A DNA stretch of 64,000 bases from NCBI GenBank assembly GCA_021397835.1, contig JAJFZO010000896.1:1404501-1468500 (forward strand), given 5' to 3'. This DNA is from Moringa oleifera. Its lineage: Eukaryota; Streptophyta; Magnoliopsida; Brassicales; Moringaceae. The translations under genes and the position numbers were made by a program. This document shows positions 32,487-43,845 of the stretch, in pieces. The notes below the pieces were generated by a model, which saw nothing but the letters and a program-made list of their open reading frames with translations, did no database searches and was not told the DNA's origin. Each line of letters begins with the position of its first letter. The first letter of the stretch is position 1.

Positions 32487-33638
32487 GTAACTACTTGGAT
32501 TTGGTGGCTTCTCCTTCTCTCTCTCTCTCTCGCCTCTATTGCTTATATCTTTCCTTATTCTTGATTTTTCCTGCCTTATTTGAGGTTCTAGAAGCCTTTA
32601 ACTAATCTACATACTAAAATTTTGAATCTATCAATTTAAGATGGACATTGCTTTCTCTGTATCTAACGTCCTCAGAATACATAATGTTTGATTGTTTGAC
32701 TCGTTGATATATTATCTTGTTTTTCTATCATCTATATGTTGCAATACCTTGTACGGAATTATAGCAGACTCGCCGTCTGGATATCTCTGAAATTATGGGG
32801 TTGAGCTTTTCTTGTGAATGAGAACTGGGCCTTGTTCTGTTGGATTCCCATCTTTATGCTTCAGTTACAAGTGATGGCAGCTATCATGGTGGGATTCATG
32901 TGAGTTGTTTTTCTTGTCACTGAAAGTTTAGACATCATGCACATTTGAAGCCATACAATTTTGATTTTGTAGGATTTTCTTGAGGAATGTTTAAACACAC
33001 TGACTTTCAGGATGTATTTTTGGATTCCAAGCCCGTCAACTCTCAATCTGTTCTGGTGACTGCTGCTGGGACAAAGTTTTGAAACCTTTGGTTTGTCATG
33101 GGACTTGGTTTAGGATTCATGTTTCTCCAAGATGTTAATTTGACTGACATTTTTAGGAATCAATATGCCAAAAGCTTAAACTGATGGTAAATGGCTCCAC
33201 ATTATGTATGTGCTCTAATATGTCCACTTCAATACTAGCCAGATTAAACTAACATGCTTTCCTGGGGAATTCTAGGAAATGATTTGCCCATGGGTGGGAT
33301 TGGGGACAGCATTTCTAGTCTTCAAAATTAAGATCCTTTTTTTTTTTTTTTTTAATTTTCCTTCCGATACCATGTTGATGGGCTTGTTAACCTAAAAGTT
33401 TATTTCTTTCTAGCATTTAGAATGTCCAATCTACAAGTTTATTTCATTAAGTTGATTCAACTTTTTTTCTTCCTTGGTTCTCTCTTATTTGTTTCAGTAA
33501 TCGGTACTTTATTTTCAGTGCAAATATAATTAGCATCATGGATTCTGTTAGAAAATTTTGAGATTAAATATTTTTCAGGAAGTTAGCGTGCAATTTTGCT
33601 GCCCTGTGCTACATATTTTTGTCTTGAGAAAGCTCCTG

Positions 33639-33718
33639 ATGTCTTGGTGGGAAGGTGTTGATGAAACTCGTATTGTCATAACTCCTGGTATGAGGTGGCT
33701 CTCTCTCTCTCTCTCACA

Positions 33719-33750
<32 letters not shown>

Positions 33751-36700
33751 TGCACAGATATATGCTTGTTTCCACTAACAATTGTATCACTTCAAAGTAG
33801 TATTGCTTTGGTATTGGCTTTGAAGTATGTATTAAGTTCTGTATGTTTCTTTGTTTATACCCAACTATTGTGTGTTTATCTGCTACTACTGGACATGAGA
33901 GCACTGAAAAATCTTATTGTTTCCAGAAGTTATTAAAGACTTTGAATATGATGCTTATGCCCTGATGATTAATGTTGGATAAACCATTGTGCAGAAATAA
34001 GTGGACATTATTCTTCCTAGCTTCTTTAAAATGTATTTTTATTCTAATTATCATTGCATTTCCTTTTGTTCCTTTTTTTTTTTGGCTTATGCACTATATT
34101 TTGCTTTATATCTGAAAAGGCTACGTGATTATCCTAATTGCTGTTGTGAATGCATCTCTTTAAATGTTCTAAGTTTTTGGCCCTATCATGACAGACCCAG
34201 GGGCTGTTGGGAACAATCTTGGGCATTTGTTGTTGCTCCGCCATCCCAAATCAGGTGATGTAGCAGACATGGTAACAACCAAATACTATATTTCATTGGT
34301 TACCATAATGTTTGCTGTTGTGACCTGCCTTCAAATTTTGAACTCTAGTTCTTGTTTTGAATTAGAACACAAAATTGGCATTGTTAGATGTTTTGGGTAA
34401 AATGGACAGGTGGTTATTTGCTGCATTATGTCTATAATACAAGATAATACAAGGTTGGTCTCACTTAATGAACTTTTCACTTGTTTGATAGGGAACAAAA
34501 CATGCTATCTTTTGGCTAATGGAATGCTTCAAGAACTTCACTGGTTTAAGCAATCCTATGGGTCTTGGTTTCTGGGGGATTATGTTTGTGAAGGTAAAAA
34601 TGTTAAAATTACGTGAGTATTAAACATTAACATGCATGTGCATATCATGTTCCATAAAAATTTTAAGTGCCTAGGATATCTGCTGTACTTGTGTGGCCAA
34701 TAATGATGCCAGGACCTGATAAGTCATGCATTTTTACTGTCATATACTGCCACTAGGATAATATTTTCTTTAAAACTAGAAATTTAAACCGTTGGCACAA
34801 TGTTGCTTGGGAAACCTTCATAGTTTAATTCAGTTGTGCCAAGTTGGCTGGGTTGAGAGCATATGAAGGCTTTTCTGATGCTACAAGCAGCAACAATAAA
34901 TAAAGATGATGACTTACAGCCTCTCTGTTTCAGTGCCGAGATGGGGTGATCAGTTTACAGTGTAATTGCATGAATATTAGCTGACTGCACAGCGTGATTC
35001 TTAGTTGATGATTTATGCATCCAAAAATTTTGGGAATGGAACTTTCACTATGTAGCATGTCGCTGGAACTTGTGATCCATAGGAATTAGTAGAGTGGATA
35101 AGTAAGCATTTGCTCTAATATAACTTATATATATGCTCGGTTATTTTATATTATAATCAAATGGAAGATTGGAAGATAATCTCGTGGTTTTGGGATCTTC
35201 TACCAAGTTAGGGCTCTAAACACATTTTATTGCAGTCCTTCATTTTTCTATATAACATAGCATTTCCTGAGTTTTTCATTTTCTTTATATCCTAGCTTAG
35301 TTATGGACAGGCCTGCAGCTGTATAATCATCTAGGAAAATTCAACCAAGCATAATTATCTTCAAAAGCAGATTGATTCTCATAATCTCATCATTGATTGG
35401 TACCGTATCTTCTCCTGATGTATTCCTGTCTTGAGGTGTCAGATATATGTTTCCAGTTTTCCTTCAGTATCTTTAATATTCAGATGTCATAGTGTCATGT
35501 TTGCATAACCTTTTAACCGTTAATTTTCTGCTGCTCTTTAATGATCTTAGCAGTCAACTTGACTCGATTTGTCTGTGGCTTTGTCTTTGTTATGTTCTGT
35601 ATGCAGATGGGTGCTTATATATGGCTACTCCAGTTGATCCCATTTTCATTATGTTGCCTATCTTTGAAGAAGCAAGAATGAAGGTGTAGTGGTCACCATT
35701 GTGTCTAATTCACTGCATGGGCATTAATAGCAGAAATTCTGATATCAATACATTATGCAATTCCAATTACTTTGATATTTCATATTTGTTCAATTATGTT
35801 CTACCATGTGCATCAAATGAAGGGAGCACCATCAGGTTCCTGCTTTAAACATATTCTCAATACTTTTGTTTGTTGTGGCTTGTTACTTATCATGTTTGGA
35901 TATCTATTTGGAAATCTATAAGTTTATGCCATCATATAGTTTTTTTTTTTTCTCTTTTAATTTAATTTCTTGTCAACCTTCCTTTCCTTTAGGTGCAAGT
36001 ATTATATTTTTCCCCTATTGTTAATGGTAAAGTTTGAAACAAATGCAGAAAGGAGAAGATCGTGGGAAGTTCAGGCAACTAGATGAGATCATTTTCGTCA
36101 ATGGTTATCCCAGATACCAAGATTTATTGTCTCTTGCAGAGAACTGTATGCATGTTGTCTGTGAAATTAAAGGTCATCTGTTATCTTGTCTATCCAAATT
36201 ATGGTGATAAGCATGCTATCATATATCAATTACTTCTTGTTATCTTTTGGGTGGTGATCCATTGTTAGTTTGTACTGTGCTAGTATTCTAATTGGTAGTC
36301 ACACACATGAGGAATCTGTAGTTCATGCAATGTTACTTTGTACCTGTGGCATGCCACGGCAGTTTTGACTGAAGTTTAAGTCAATCTTTGGCTGTAAGCT
36401 GAAGATGTTTCATGAGTGGGAACATATGACATATGAGTTTATACTGAAAGCCATTGAAAATTTAAGCTCTTAACTTTGGGCCTTAAAGTACTGCTAGCTA
36501 ACTCTGTTAACTAATGTGATATTCTGAATGTTGCTGCCAATCTGGTGCATAATGTTGTATTCTTTTGATAGCCAATGCCAAGGCCAGGTAATAAATGCAT
36601 GAAACTGATAGATCAAAGGACAACGGAAAATTACATATTTATCCTACCAACATAAATCCTTGAAAAAAATACTTTACTAGAATGATTCTATTCTCTATCC

Positions 36701-38093
36701 ATCATATGAAAAAGAAACCATCATGTGCTAAATGATTATGATTTATTTCATAGAGAGTGAAGAATGCTCATCATCCTTCTGTCTTCTCCTTCGTTCCACA
36801 GAAATGGGATCATCAAAGTTCTATAGGCTTGATGACTCAAAGGTTATAGCTTGGCTGTATTCCAAGGTTTGCTTTTATATGTTTAAAGTTGGTTCTGCTG
36901 TATGATGATGCATGAAATCTTGGAGATGATTCTTTTTGCTGAAATAGATACCTTGTTGACCACTAAGCTTAACTGGTGTCTTGAATTGAAAGACCCAATC
37001 AATGTGTGATTTTGTTGACTGCATGTTATTTATCATCAGTGTCCATATTCTGATAGGATCTTTGAAGCTGTCACTTGATCACAGTTATGTGATATGTTGC
37101 ATTCTTGTTTAACCACTTTCTGTCAATATTTGTGGCCCTTCTGTTTTTCCTATTGCGTATTCTCATAAATTTATGGTCTTATTTCCTTTTGAGATAGAGG
37201 TCTTTGAAGCCTCTTACATTTTAAGTATGGAATTGCAGGTATGCCAATTAAAACAGAGTCTACCAGCATTGGATAGAAACTATGCTGCTCGAGATGAGAA
37301 GGATACATGTAAAGTTTTAGCTAGAAATTGATTTAGAGCTTTTAGATTTCATGACCATGCTCATATAAAAGTACAGAGGCTGATCGAAATGCTATCTTCT
37401 AGATTCATATCTATGAGTGTGCTCTCTTAAAAAGCCATTTATACCTGAGTGAAAGCTGGATGGTAATTATATAAAACTCATGAAATCAGTTTCATTAATA
37501 TGCTTCTTTTCTTGGCACAGTGGCAGATGCAGTATCAATATTAGGAGAGTACTTGACACCAGACCCTTGGTTGAAGCCTTTGTGTGATCATTTGAAGTAT
37601 TGTCTTGAATCTTAAACACTTTCTTGTCAAATACAAATTTCGTAGCTTACTTGACTTCTATAACCTAGAAATGAGCATCAAACATATCATTCAAAAATTT
37701 CCTTATAAAATATATTAACTAAATCAAGGTATTGAGATATTTGAAGGTTAAACTTATTTGAGGTAACACGAAAAGGATCTGAAGTCGAAGTTTTCCCAAC
37801 TACTGAGGAGTCCGACCTAGGGACTTCATATTTCGTACAGGTACATACAATTTCCTTGGTATGTAAAGTGGCTTGTTGGTTGAAGATATGTTTCATACAA
37901 TGCAATTAATGCTCTCATTCTTGCAATTTTTTGCTGTTTTTTTTTTTTTTCTAAACCTGTTACAATTTAGCAGATAAACAAGACTGATACAAATATGAGA
38001 AGAAAGGGGAGGCAAACTAAAAAGGCTAAATTGGAGACCAAATCACAGATCATCAAAGAAATGTTTTGTAGGGCTTCAAAAAGAGAATCCTGA
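33639..38093 (+). CDS. RNASEH2B: Ribonuclease H2 subunit B, ten coding exons, 278 aa
   Basis: Non-catalytic subunit B of the trimeric nuclear RNase H2, which removes misincorporated ribonucleotides and RNA:DNA hybrids. Coding exons: 33639-33687, 34195-34254, 34492-34593, 35607-35683, 36049-36172, 36802-36866, 37239-37308, 37521-37596, 37747-37840, 37974-38093. All introns are GT-AG, and the frame is open across all ten exons (837 nt with stop). The start is set by MSWWEGVDETR; the frame is open further upstream but this is the family's N-terminus. Landmarks: residues 54-67 (WFKQSYGSWFLGDY) and 75-82 (YMATPVDP) in the triple-barrel domain. Residues 100-145 carry GKFRQLDEIIF and 143-159 KFYRLDDSKVIAWLYSK. 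The basic tail 248-258 precedes a degenerate PCNA-binding box at 263-270 (SQIIKEMF). Length fits eukaryotic subunit B (about 280-310). The only intact host gene seen here. Confidence 0.93.
33698..33752. repeat. Compound (CT)n(CA)n microsatellite in intron 1 of RNase H2B
   Basis: CTCTCTCT... followed by CACACGCGCACACACA... and TGCACA, starting ten bases after the donor site. Both strands give spurious repeat ORFs (Thr-His and Cys-Val). Confidence 0.95.
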
Positions 38094-38536
38094 ACCATCT
38101 TTTTGATTAGGGAAGCAGATTGTTTCCCATTTATTAGATAAAGATTCCATGCCAAGGCTGCTGGTAAGAACATATCTCCTACCATCCATTAAAATTTGAC
38201 AATACCAAATTGTTTGTAGTCAAATGCTTTATTTAAATATCCGCCTTGTTAACTTTTTCAATTTTCATGATGGTAGTTGGTCCCTTGTTACTAGGAAAAC
38301 AGATTAATATATTGGTAGTTTCAGTTGGATATAATTAATTCCTTAGATTTTCTTCCTTGAATCTGAAATTTCACTTCCATTTTGTTTGTGTTGGATTATG
38401 AGTTCTCGAAAAGCTTTCATGGAACTGAAATAGAAGTGTTGGCCAAAAAATTTTCAAGCTCCTTTTTCTAGACTAGGAAGCAGTCTTCTCAATCAATTTG
38501 TTGGATGTGGTAATAAAGTTGTAAAATTTGAAGTGA
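38094..38536 (+). other. 3' UTR of RNase H2B and flank
   Basis: No further ORF on +. An AATAAA word lies at about 38513 (GGTAATAAAGTT), but several weaker AT-rich signals precede it, so the poly(A) site is not fixed. Confidence 0.35.
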
Positions 38537-39110
38537 TGGATGAGTGATACAAATAAAGGAGTATCATCAAAAGATTTATTACATATTTTAGTTGACTTAA
38601 TTTTAAAGGTGAAGGTCAAAAAGATTGAAGAAGTATTTAAATGGTTTTATTCACGGGATTTGGACTAATGCAAATATGATATGTTGGATGATGAGTACGT
38701 TTGGTATCAAAGTTAGTTTTGGTCTTAGATTTGCTTATTTTATTAAAATTTTGTTTTTAATTTTGATTTTCATTGAAATGTAGCATAAAAAAATGAAGTC
38801 TTTGATTGTGCTGTGAAGAAAAAAAAATCATTATACGAAGATTTAGAAAAAAAAAGGGGTGTGAAAGCAATATTGATGCAATGATTGAACTCAGACTTTT
38901 TATTTGTTAATGCAAATTTGAGGATAATTTTTTTCTTAAGAGAGGTGATGATGCAAATAAAGAGTATGATCAAAATATTTATTAAATGTCTTATTTGAGT
39001 TAATTATAAGTGGAAAGGTTAAAAAAATCAACTCACCAGATTTGAACTAGTATAAAAATGATGTTTTGAAAGATGGATTTGTGTCATTAACAAGAACGTT
39101 TGAGATTTTT
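38537..39110. repeat. Two diverged direct copies, about 165 bp each
   Basis: Copy 1 (38537-38705) and copy 2 (38945-39110) share GATGNTGCAAATAAAG, ATCAAAANATTTATTA, AAAGGTNAAAAA, GGATTTGNACTA and GGATGATGAGTACGTTTG-like blocks in the same order. Clearly related but with many changes, so the duplication is older than that at 39098-39490. Confidence 0.6.
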
Positions 39111-39490
39111 GTACCTTAGATGAGCCACAGTATAATGAAAATAAAGGATGATTGTCATCCATTTAATAATAGTTGGATGATGTATTTAATGACATGACCT
39201 ATTATGTTTGTAGTAATTTTCTTGTACATTTTTAGTTTATTATTAATTTTAAAATTATTTTTAAAAAGATGGATAGATCAAACTATGAGAGGAAAAAACA
39301 GAAAAGTTTGAGATTTTTGGACCTTAGATGAGCAGGTGGCCATAGTATAATGGAAATAAAGGATGATTGTCATCCATTTAATAATGGTTGGACAACGTAT
39401 TTAATAACATGACCTACTATGCTTGTAATAATTTTCTTGCACATATTTTATTTTTATTATTAATATTAAAATTATTTTTTAAAAAATAAA
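39098..39490. repeat. Two direct copies of a 175-bp segment
   Basis: Both 39098-39270 and 39306-39490 start GTTTGAGATTTTTG and contain GGATGATTGTCATCCATTTA (with internal dyad GGATGA..TCATCC). Both then have ACATGACCTA(T/C)TATG, AATTTTCTTG and a matching AT-rich end. Most positions agree by eye. About 35 bp separate them. Confidence 0.8.
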
Positions 39491-39717
39491 ATTAGCTTGA
39501 TATCCAAAACTGGTAAGATGAGAAAAGCATGATGAAAGGCTCTTTCAATGGAATAACTTTCAAAGACAAATGGGAAAAAGAAAGCCATGAAAGTATTTTT
39601 AGGTAGGCGTTTTAATGCGCCAGTTAGTTTCTTGTGAGAGTATGTTGTCAAGTGAATGCATGCTTGAATGATAGCTTAGAAGGAGTGCATAACTTAGATC
39701 TTTGTAACCGACAATGG

Positions 39718-40370
39718 ATTATGAGAATTAATCTCAACTTTTTTCATTTATGAATAATGATATACACTCTAAATGTAGCAGAAGATCACATCTTTTGATG
39801 ACTCTGTTCATGGGTTTATATAGCCTACAAAACTTGACAGTTGACACCCCCAATCGCCTTAAGGTAATGGGATTTCATCCTTACAAAATCAGTCAAGCAT
39901 GCAGCTTTGACTTCGGCCCTTAGCAATAAGTGTCTCACTCTTTCACAAGTGCTTATAACTTGTGGTAACCGTTGGTAACCACTGGTAACCGCTGTCAACT
40001 GCTGCAAACTATTGTAAACCGTTGCCAATTGCATGGGTTAAGTCAAGCAAGCACACCTCGGGTGTCCCGTGCTCATTTTCGCGCTCGATAAGGTGCCAAC
40101 GCGAGCCCATGTCTATTTTCTGCAAGTGTTTTGCTCACTCGCTTGCCAAGTGCTTTGCACTATGTTCGATCCCCACGAGCCATCTCTTGTGACCCACGCA
40201 TCAAGGACTCGCTCGACACCCATGGCAAGTGGGTTACTCCTGTGAGCAACTCCAAGCATGTGTCAACACCTGCTTGTGATGCTTCCCATGGCATCACTTG
40301 GGTTGGGGCCCCGATGAGCATTCCATTTCTTCACTGTGCCACCACGTCACTCATAGGTAAGGGGCTTACA
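39718..40370 (-). repeat. 3' LTR of copy E, truncated
   Basis: Starts TGTAAGCCCC on the minus strand right after the polypurine tract. It has a TATA box TATATAAA (39815-39822) and an internal run of TAACC(A/G)(C/T)TGGTAACC-type repeats (about 39960-40025). It lacks roughly the last 130-150 bp compared with the 5' LTR at 44942-45724. Confidence 0.85.
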
Positions 40371-40384
40371 AACTACCCCCACCA
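40371..40384 (-). other. Polypurine tract of copy E
   Basis: TGGTGGGGGTAGTT on the minus strand, immediately before the LTR start. The same tract occurs at 47103-47117 (+) and 59969-59982 (-). Confidence 0.75.
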
Positions 40385-41830
40385 AAAGAGTGCGATGTCC
40401 TCGTCACGACACTTTCTAGATAAGCTTTGATCTTATCTTCAAACTGCCACAAGGTTACTGCCTTTTCCCAAGTAGCATCTGCTGCTTCTTTGTCGTGCCA
40501 TCGTACTAAGTATTCTATCTGTTTATCTTTCTTGCTCGACCCAAGTGTTCTATGATCAAGGATCCCCATAAAGTCCTTGTAGAAGTGCTTTCGAACCGTT
40601 GGGGGAGCTCTTTTTGCTTTCACCCTATTTGTGTTAGCATCTTTATAATATTTCTTTAGGAAACTAACATGAAATGTTGGATGTACCTTAGATCGTTTGG
40701 GCAGTCGCAATCTATAAGCCACTTTGCCTACCTTTTTGACAACTTCGAACAGAACATCATACTTTTGTACGAGCCCTTTGTGATATCTTTTATCGGTAAC
40801 CTTTTCTCAGATTTGTGGAGTGAGCTTCAGCATCATTTTATCCCCCACGTTGAATTTCAAGTCCTTTCTTTTTTCATCAATATGCTTCTTCATTAGTTCG
40901 GTTGCCTTAGCCAAATTATCGTGGGCTTGCTCTACCAACTCCGTTTTATCTCGAGCAAATCGATAAGGTGTTGGATAAGACCATTGCGATTTTTGTTTCG
41001 TAATCTCATGCAGAGTAAAATGGTTGCCGTCCAAGTACTATCTCCGCTGGGCTCATACCTGTAGCGAAGGAACGATGGACATTGTAGCAGAACTGAGCAA
41101 CGTCCAACAAGTCCAACCAATTTCTTTGGCTGGCAGTGACATAGTGCCTCAGATATTTTTTTAATAATTGGTTCACTAGCTCGATTTGGTCATCTGTTTA
41201 GGGATGATTGGCAGTGGAGAACTTCAATTTAGACCCCATCATGTTGAAAAAAGTAGTTCAAAATCGACTCATGAACCATGAGTCTTTATCATTGATTATG
41301 TCATCGGGCACCTCGGAAAACTTTACCACATTTTTCATGATTAATTCAATTACAATCTCTGCTGGACAAGCTTATGGTGCAACAATGAAAATAGCATACT
41401 TAGAAAAACGATCAACCACCACAAGGATAGATCTCATACCTTTCACTTCCAAAAAACCAACAATGAAGTTCATGGAGATAGGATGCCATGGATTCTTTGG
41501 AATGGGCAGGGGCTGCAATAATCCTGGCTCTTTCTTTCTTTCAATCTTATCTTGTTGGCACACGAGACAAGTCTTTACACAAGACTCGTCGTCCTCTTTC
41601 ATCTTTGGCCAAAAATATGACTTTCCCAGCAAACCCATCATTCTTCCCACTCTTGGGTGACCAACCTATTGAAGGTCATGGGTTTCCTTAAGTAACTCTC
41701 GCCTTAAGCCATCGCCGCTTGGCACAAATAGCCTACTACCCTTGGCATACAATAAGTCATCTTCTAGCCAATATTTTCGCACAAAGCCCTCTGAAACTTG
41801 TTGCTTAAGCTTCACATAGCTCGAGTCTAA
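40385..41830 (-). pseudogene. Integrase with C-terminal chromodomain (copy E)
   Basis: The H2C2 region and core begin at the high-coordinate end: SCVKTCLVCQQDKIERKKE (41372-41650), then ISMNFIVGFLEVKGM, where the first catalytic Asp is Asn. VVVDRFSKYAIF follows. The C-terminal helix and barrel are at 40807-41034 (LMKKHIDEKRKDLKFNVGDK). The last open piece, 40366-40722, has LRLPKRSKVHPTFHVSFLKK and the chromodomain (about 40385-40560). Its LDHR, EYLVRWHDKEAADATWE and FEDKIKAYLE residues keep most of the aromatic-cage frame. Chromodomains steer integration into marked chromatin. Several shifts break it. Confidence 0.88.
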
Positions 41831-41930
41831 GTGAGACTATTCTTTGACTCAATCATAAAACATTGCTTGCACCGAAGACAACGCTGCAACATAGGCTTTA
41901 ACTTCCTTTCTGCTTAAAGCATTCGCCACC

Positions 41931-42388
41931 TGATTCTACCTACCAGGTTTATGTAGCCACATAATATCAAACTCAGCAAGGAACTTTTGCCAATGTGCTT
42001 GCTTGGGAGTCAACTTCTTCTGGGTCTTAAAGTAAGTGTTTGCTACGTTGTCCGTCATCACTGTAAACTTCGTACCCAACAAGTAGTGCCTCCACACATC
42101 TAAGCAATGCACCATTGCAACCATCTCTTTCTCATGTACCAAATACCTCTGCTCCGCATCCTTTAACTTTCGACTCTTGAAAGCAATGGGGTGTTCCTCT
42201 TGCACCAAGACCCCTCTAATGGCTCTGTTCGAAGCATTAGTTTGTCCTTCATAAGGTTTCTTAAAATCTGGCAAGGTCAAAATGGGCTTCGAAGACACTA
42301 CTGTCTTTAGCTTCTCAAAAGCATGCTGACAAGCATCCGTCCAGCACCAAACTTGCTTTTTCTTGAGCAGATCCGTCAAAGGGTTCAT
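41931..42388 (-). pseudogene. RNase H domain (copy E), 150-codon open stretch
   Basis: Starts [20 protein letters not shown]. The first catalytic Asp is Asn (QTNASNRA), the Glu (HEKEMVAMV) and the next Asp (VMTDNVAN) are kept, and the domain closes with WQKFLAEFDIMWLHKPGR. Loss of the first metal ligand should inactivate it. Confidence 0.85.
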
Positions 42389-42399
42389 TTTTTTAAGTA

Positions 42400-43158
42400 C
42401 CTTTTAATGAATTTTCAATATTAGTTGGCCAACCTAAGGAATGATCGCAAGTCAGAGATCTTCCTTGGCGTAGATCAATCTACAATGGCATTCACTTTTC
42501 GTTCATCTATTTTGATTCAGCCCTTGTTGACCTAATGCCCTAAGAAATGCACTTCTTGGTGGCAAAATTCATACTTCTCCTCTTTCGCATAGAGCTTATA
42601 CTCTCTTAACTTAAAAAAGATAGCTCTTAAGTGATTCACATGTTTAGCTAGTGATTCACTATACACCACAATGTCATCCAAATAGATAACCATAAATTCA
42701 TCCAAAAATTCATATAGCACATCGTTCATCAGATTGCAAAATGTGGCAAGAGAATTAGTTAAGTCGAAAGGCATCACAAGAAATTCATAGGACCCGTACT
42801 TGATCACACATGATGTCTTTGGCTCATCCCTCGCCTTGATCCTTACTTGTCAATACCCAGACCGCAAGTCCAACTTTGTGAAGTAGGACGCTTTAGACAA
42901 CCGATTGAACAAGTCAGCCACATTCGGGACAAGCTACTTATTCTTTATTGTTACCTTGTTCAGTGCTCGGTAGCCCATACACATCCTTAAGAATCCATCT
43001 TTTTTCTTTTGAAATAATACCGGTGCGTCATATGGAGCTTTCGATTGTTGAATGAGACCTACTTGCAACAGCTCATCGAGTTGCTTCCCCAACTTAACCA
43101 ACTCTAATGGAGACATTCTGTAAGGAACTTTAGCTAGTGGTCTAACTCCTAGTTCCAA
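42400..43158 (-). pseudogene. Reverse transcriptase (copy E)
   Basis: [20 protein letters not shown] and [17 protein letters not shown] (42934-43158; the usual VDYR is MGYR). After stops comes 42532-42807, with YGSYEFLVMPFDLTNSLATF (Gly to Asp in MPFGL) and the intact catalytic YLDD in MVIYLDDIVVYSES. EVHFLGH ends the open part. Dead by stops. Confidence 0.88.
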
Positions 43159-43170
43159 CTCAATTCGTAA

Positions 43171-43845
43171 TCAATTGTCCATTTCGGTTAGCAATTCTTT
43201 TGGTAATTCAAGGGGCATGGTGTCTAAGAACTCTTCTAAAAGTTCCATCACCATGTCGGGTACTTCGACCCACTGATCAGGTTTGATCTCAATCAAAGCA
43301 GCCACATATGCTTGATCACCTTGTTTTATCTCACTTTTGAATTGCTTAGCAGATTGCAATTCAATTCCTTTGTATTTTGCTTGTTGACCATTCTCCATGG
43401 CAGCAACAAAGCATGAGTTTCCCTCATCACCTATAAGCATCCCTCGAAGGTGTGGAATCATCAACACCTTCGCCAAGGCCAAAAACTCAATCCCTAGTAT
43501 CAAGTTGAAATCATTGAAGGGTACCACGGTTAGGTTGCACTGCCCTAACCATTTATCCACCTTTAAGTTGCACACCGTCAAGCCTAAGATGGGCTTTGCC
43601 TCCGAATTCACTGCCTTTAACTTGGTGGAGTTTTTTACAACAGTCAGGCCCAACGAACTAGCCACACGTTGTGCCACAAAGTTATTGGTAGCACCCGTGT
43701 CTACCATAGCTTGCACAGCTTTCCCATTGACTTGCACCATCACATACATCAAGCATTTGTATTGAACTTGACTATCCATCGTGATTGCATTCAACAGTTG
43801 GAGACTATTCACCCACGAAGACCTCTTCATTCGAGTTTTCCTCAT
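43171..43845 (-). pseudogene. Protease (copy E), 224-codon open stretch
   Basis: Retropepsin with the active-site Asp-Thr-Gly-Ala kept in QAMVDTGATNNFVAQRVA, followed by KLKAVNSEAKPILG, WLGQCNLTVVPFNDF and LILGIEFLALAKV. The plus-strand copy at 63238-63912 is its mirror mate and has the same length of 224 codons. It ends at a stop just before the RT connector (LLTEMDN). Confidence 0.88.

Noticed and set aside
33558..33904. ORFs with Thr-His or Cys-Val repeats around RNase H2B exon 1
   Set aside because: Produced by the CT/CA microsatellite in intron 1. Only 33639-33687 of the + frame is exon.
37597..37615. TAA at 37613 as the natural end of RNase H2B
   Set aside because: Splicing from 37596 to 37747 restores LKLNLFEVTRKGSE and leads to a further exon with the family's basic C-terminus, which fits better. 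Kept only as a possible retained-intron isoform.
37967..38185. Minus-strand ORF of 72 codons over the last RNase H2B exon
   Set aside because: Antisense shadow of the exon and 3' UTR; no family resemblance.
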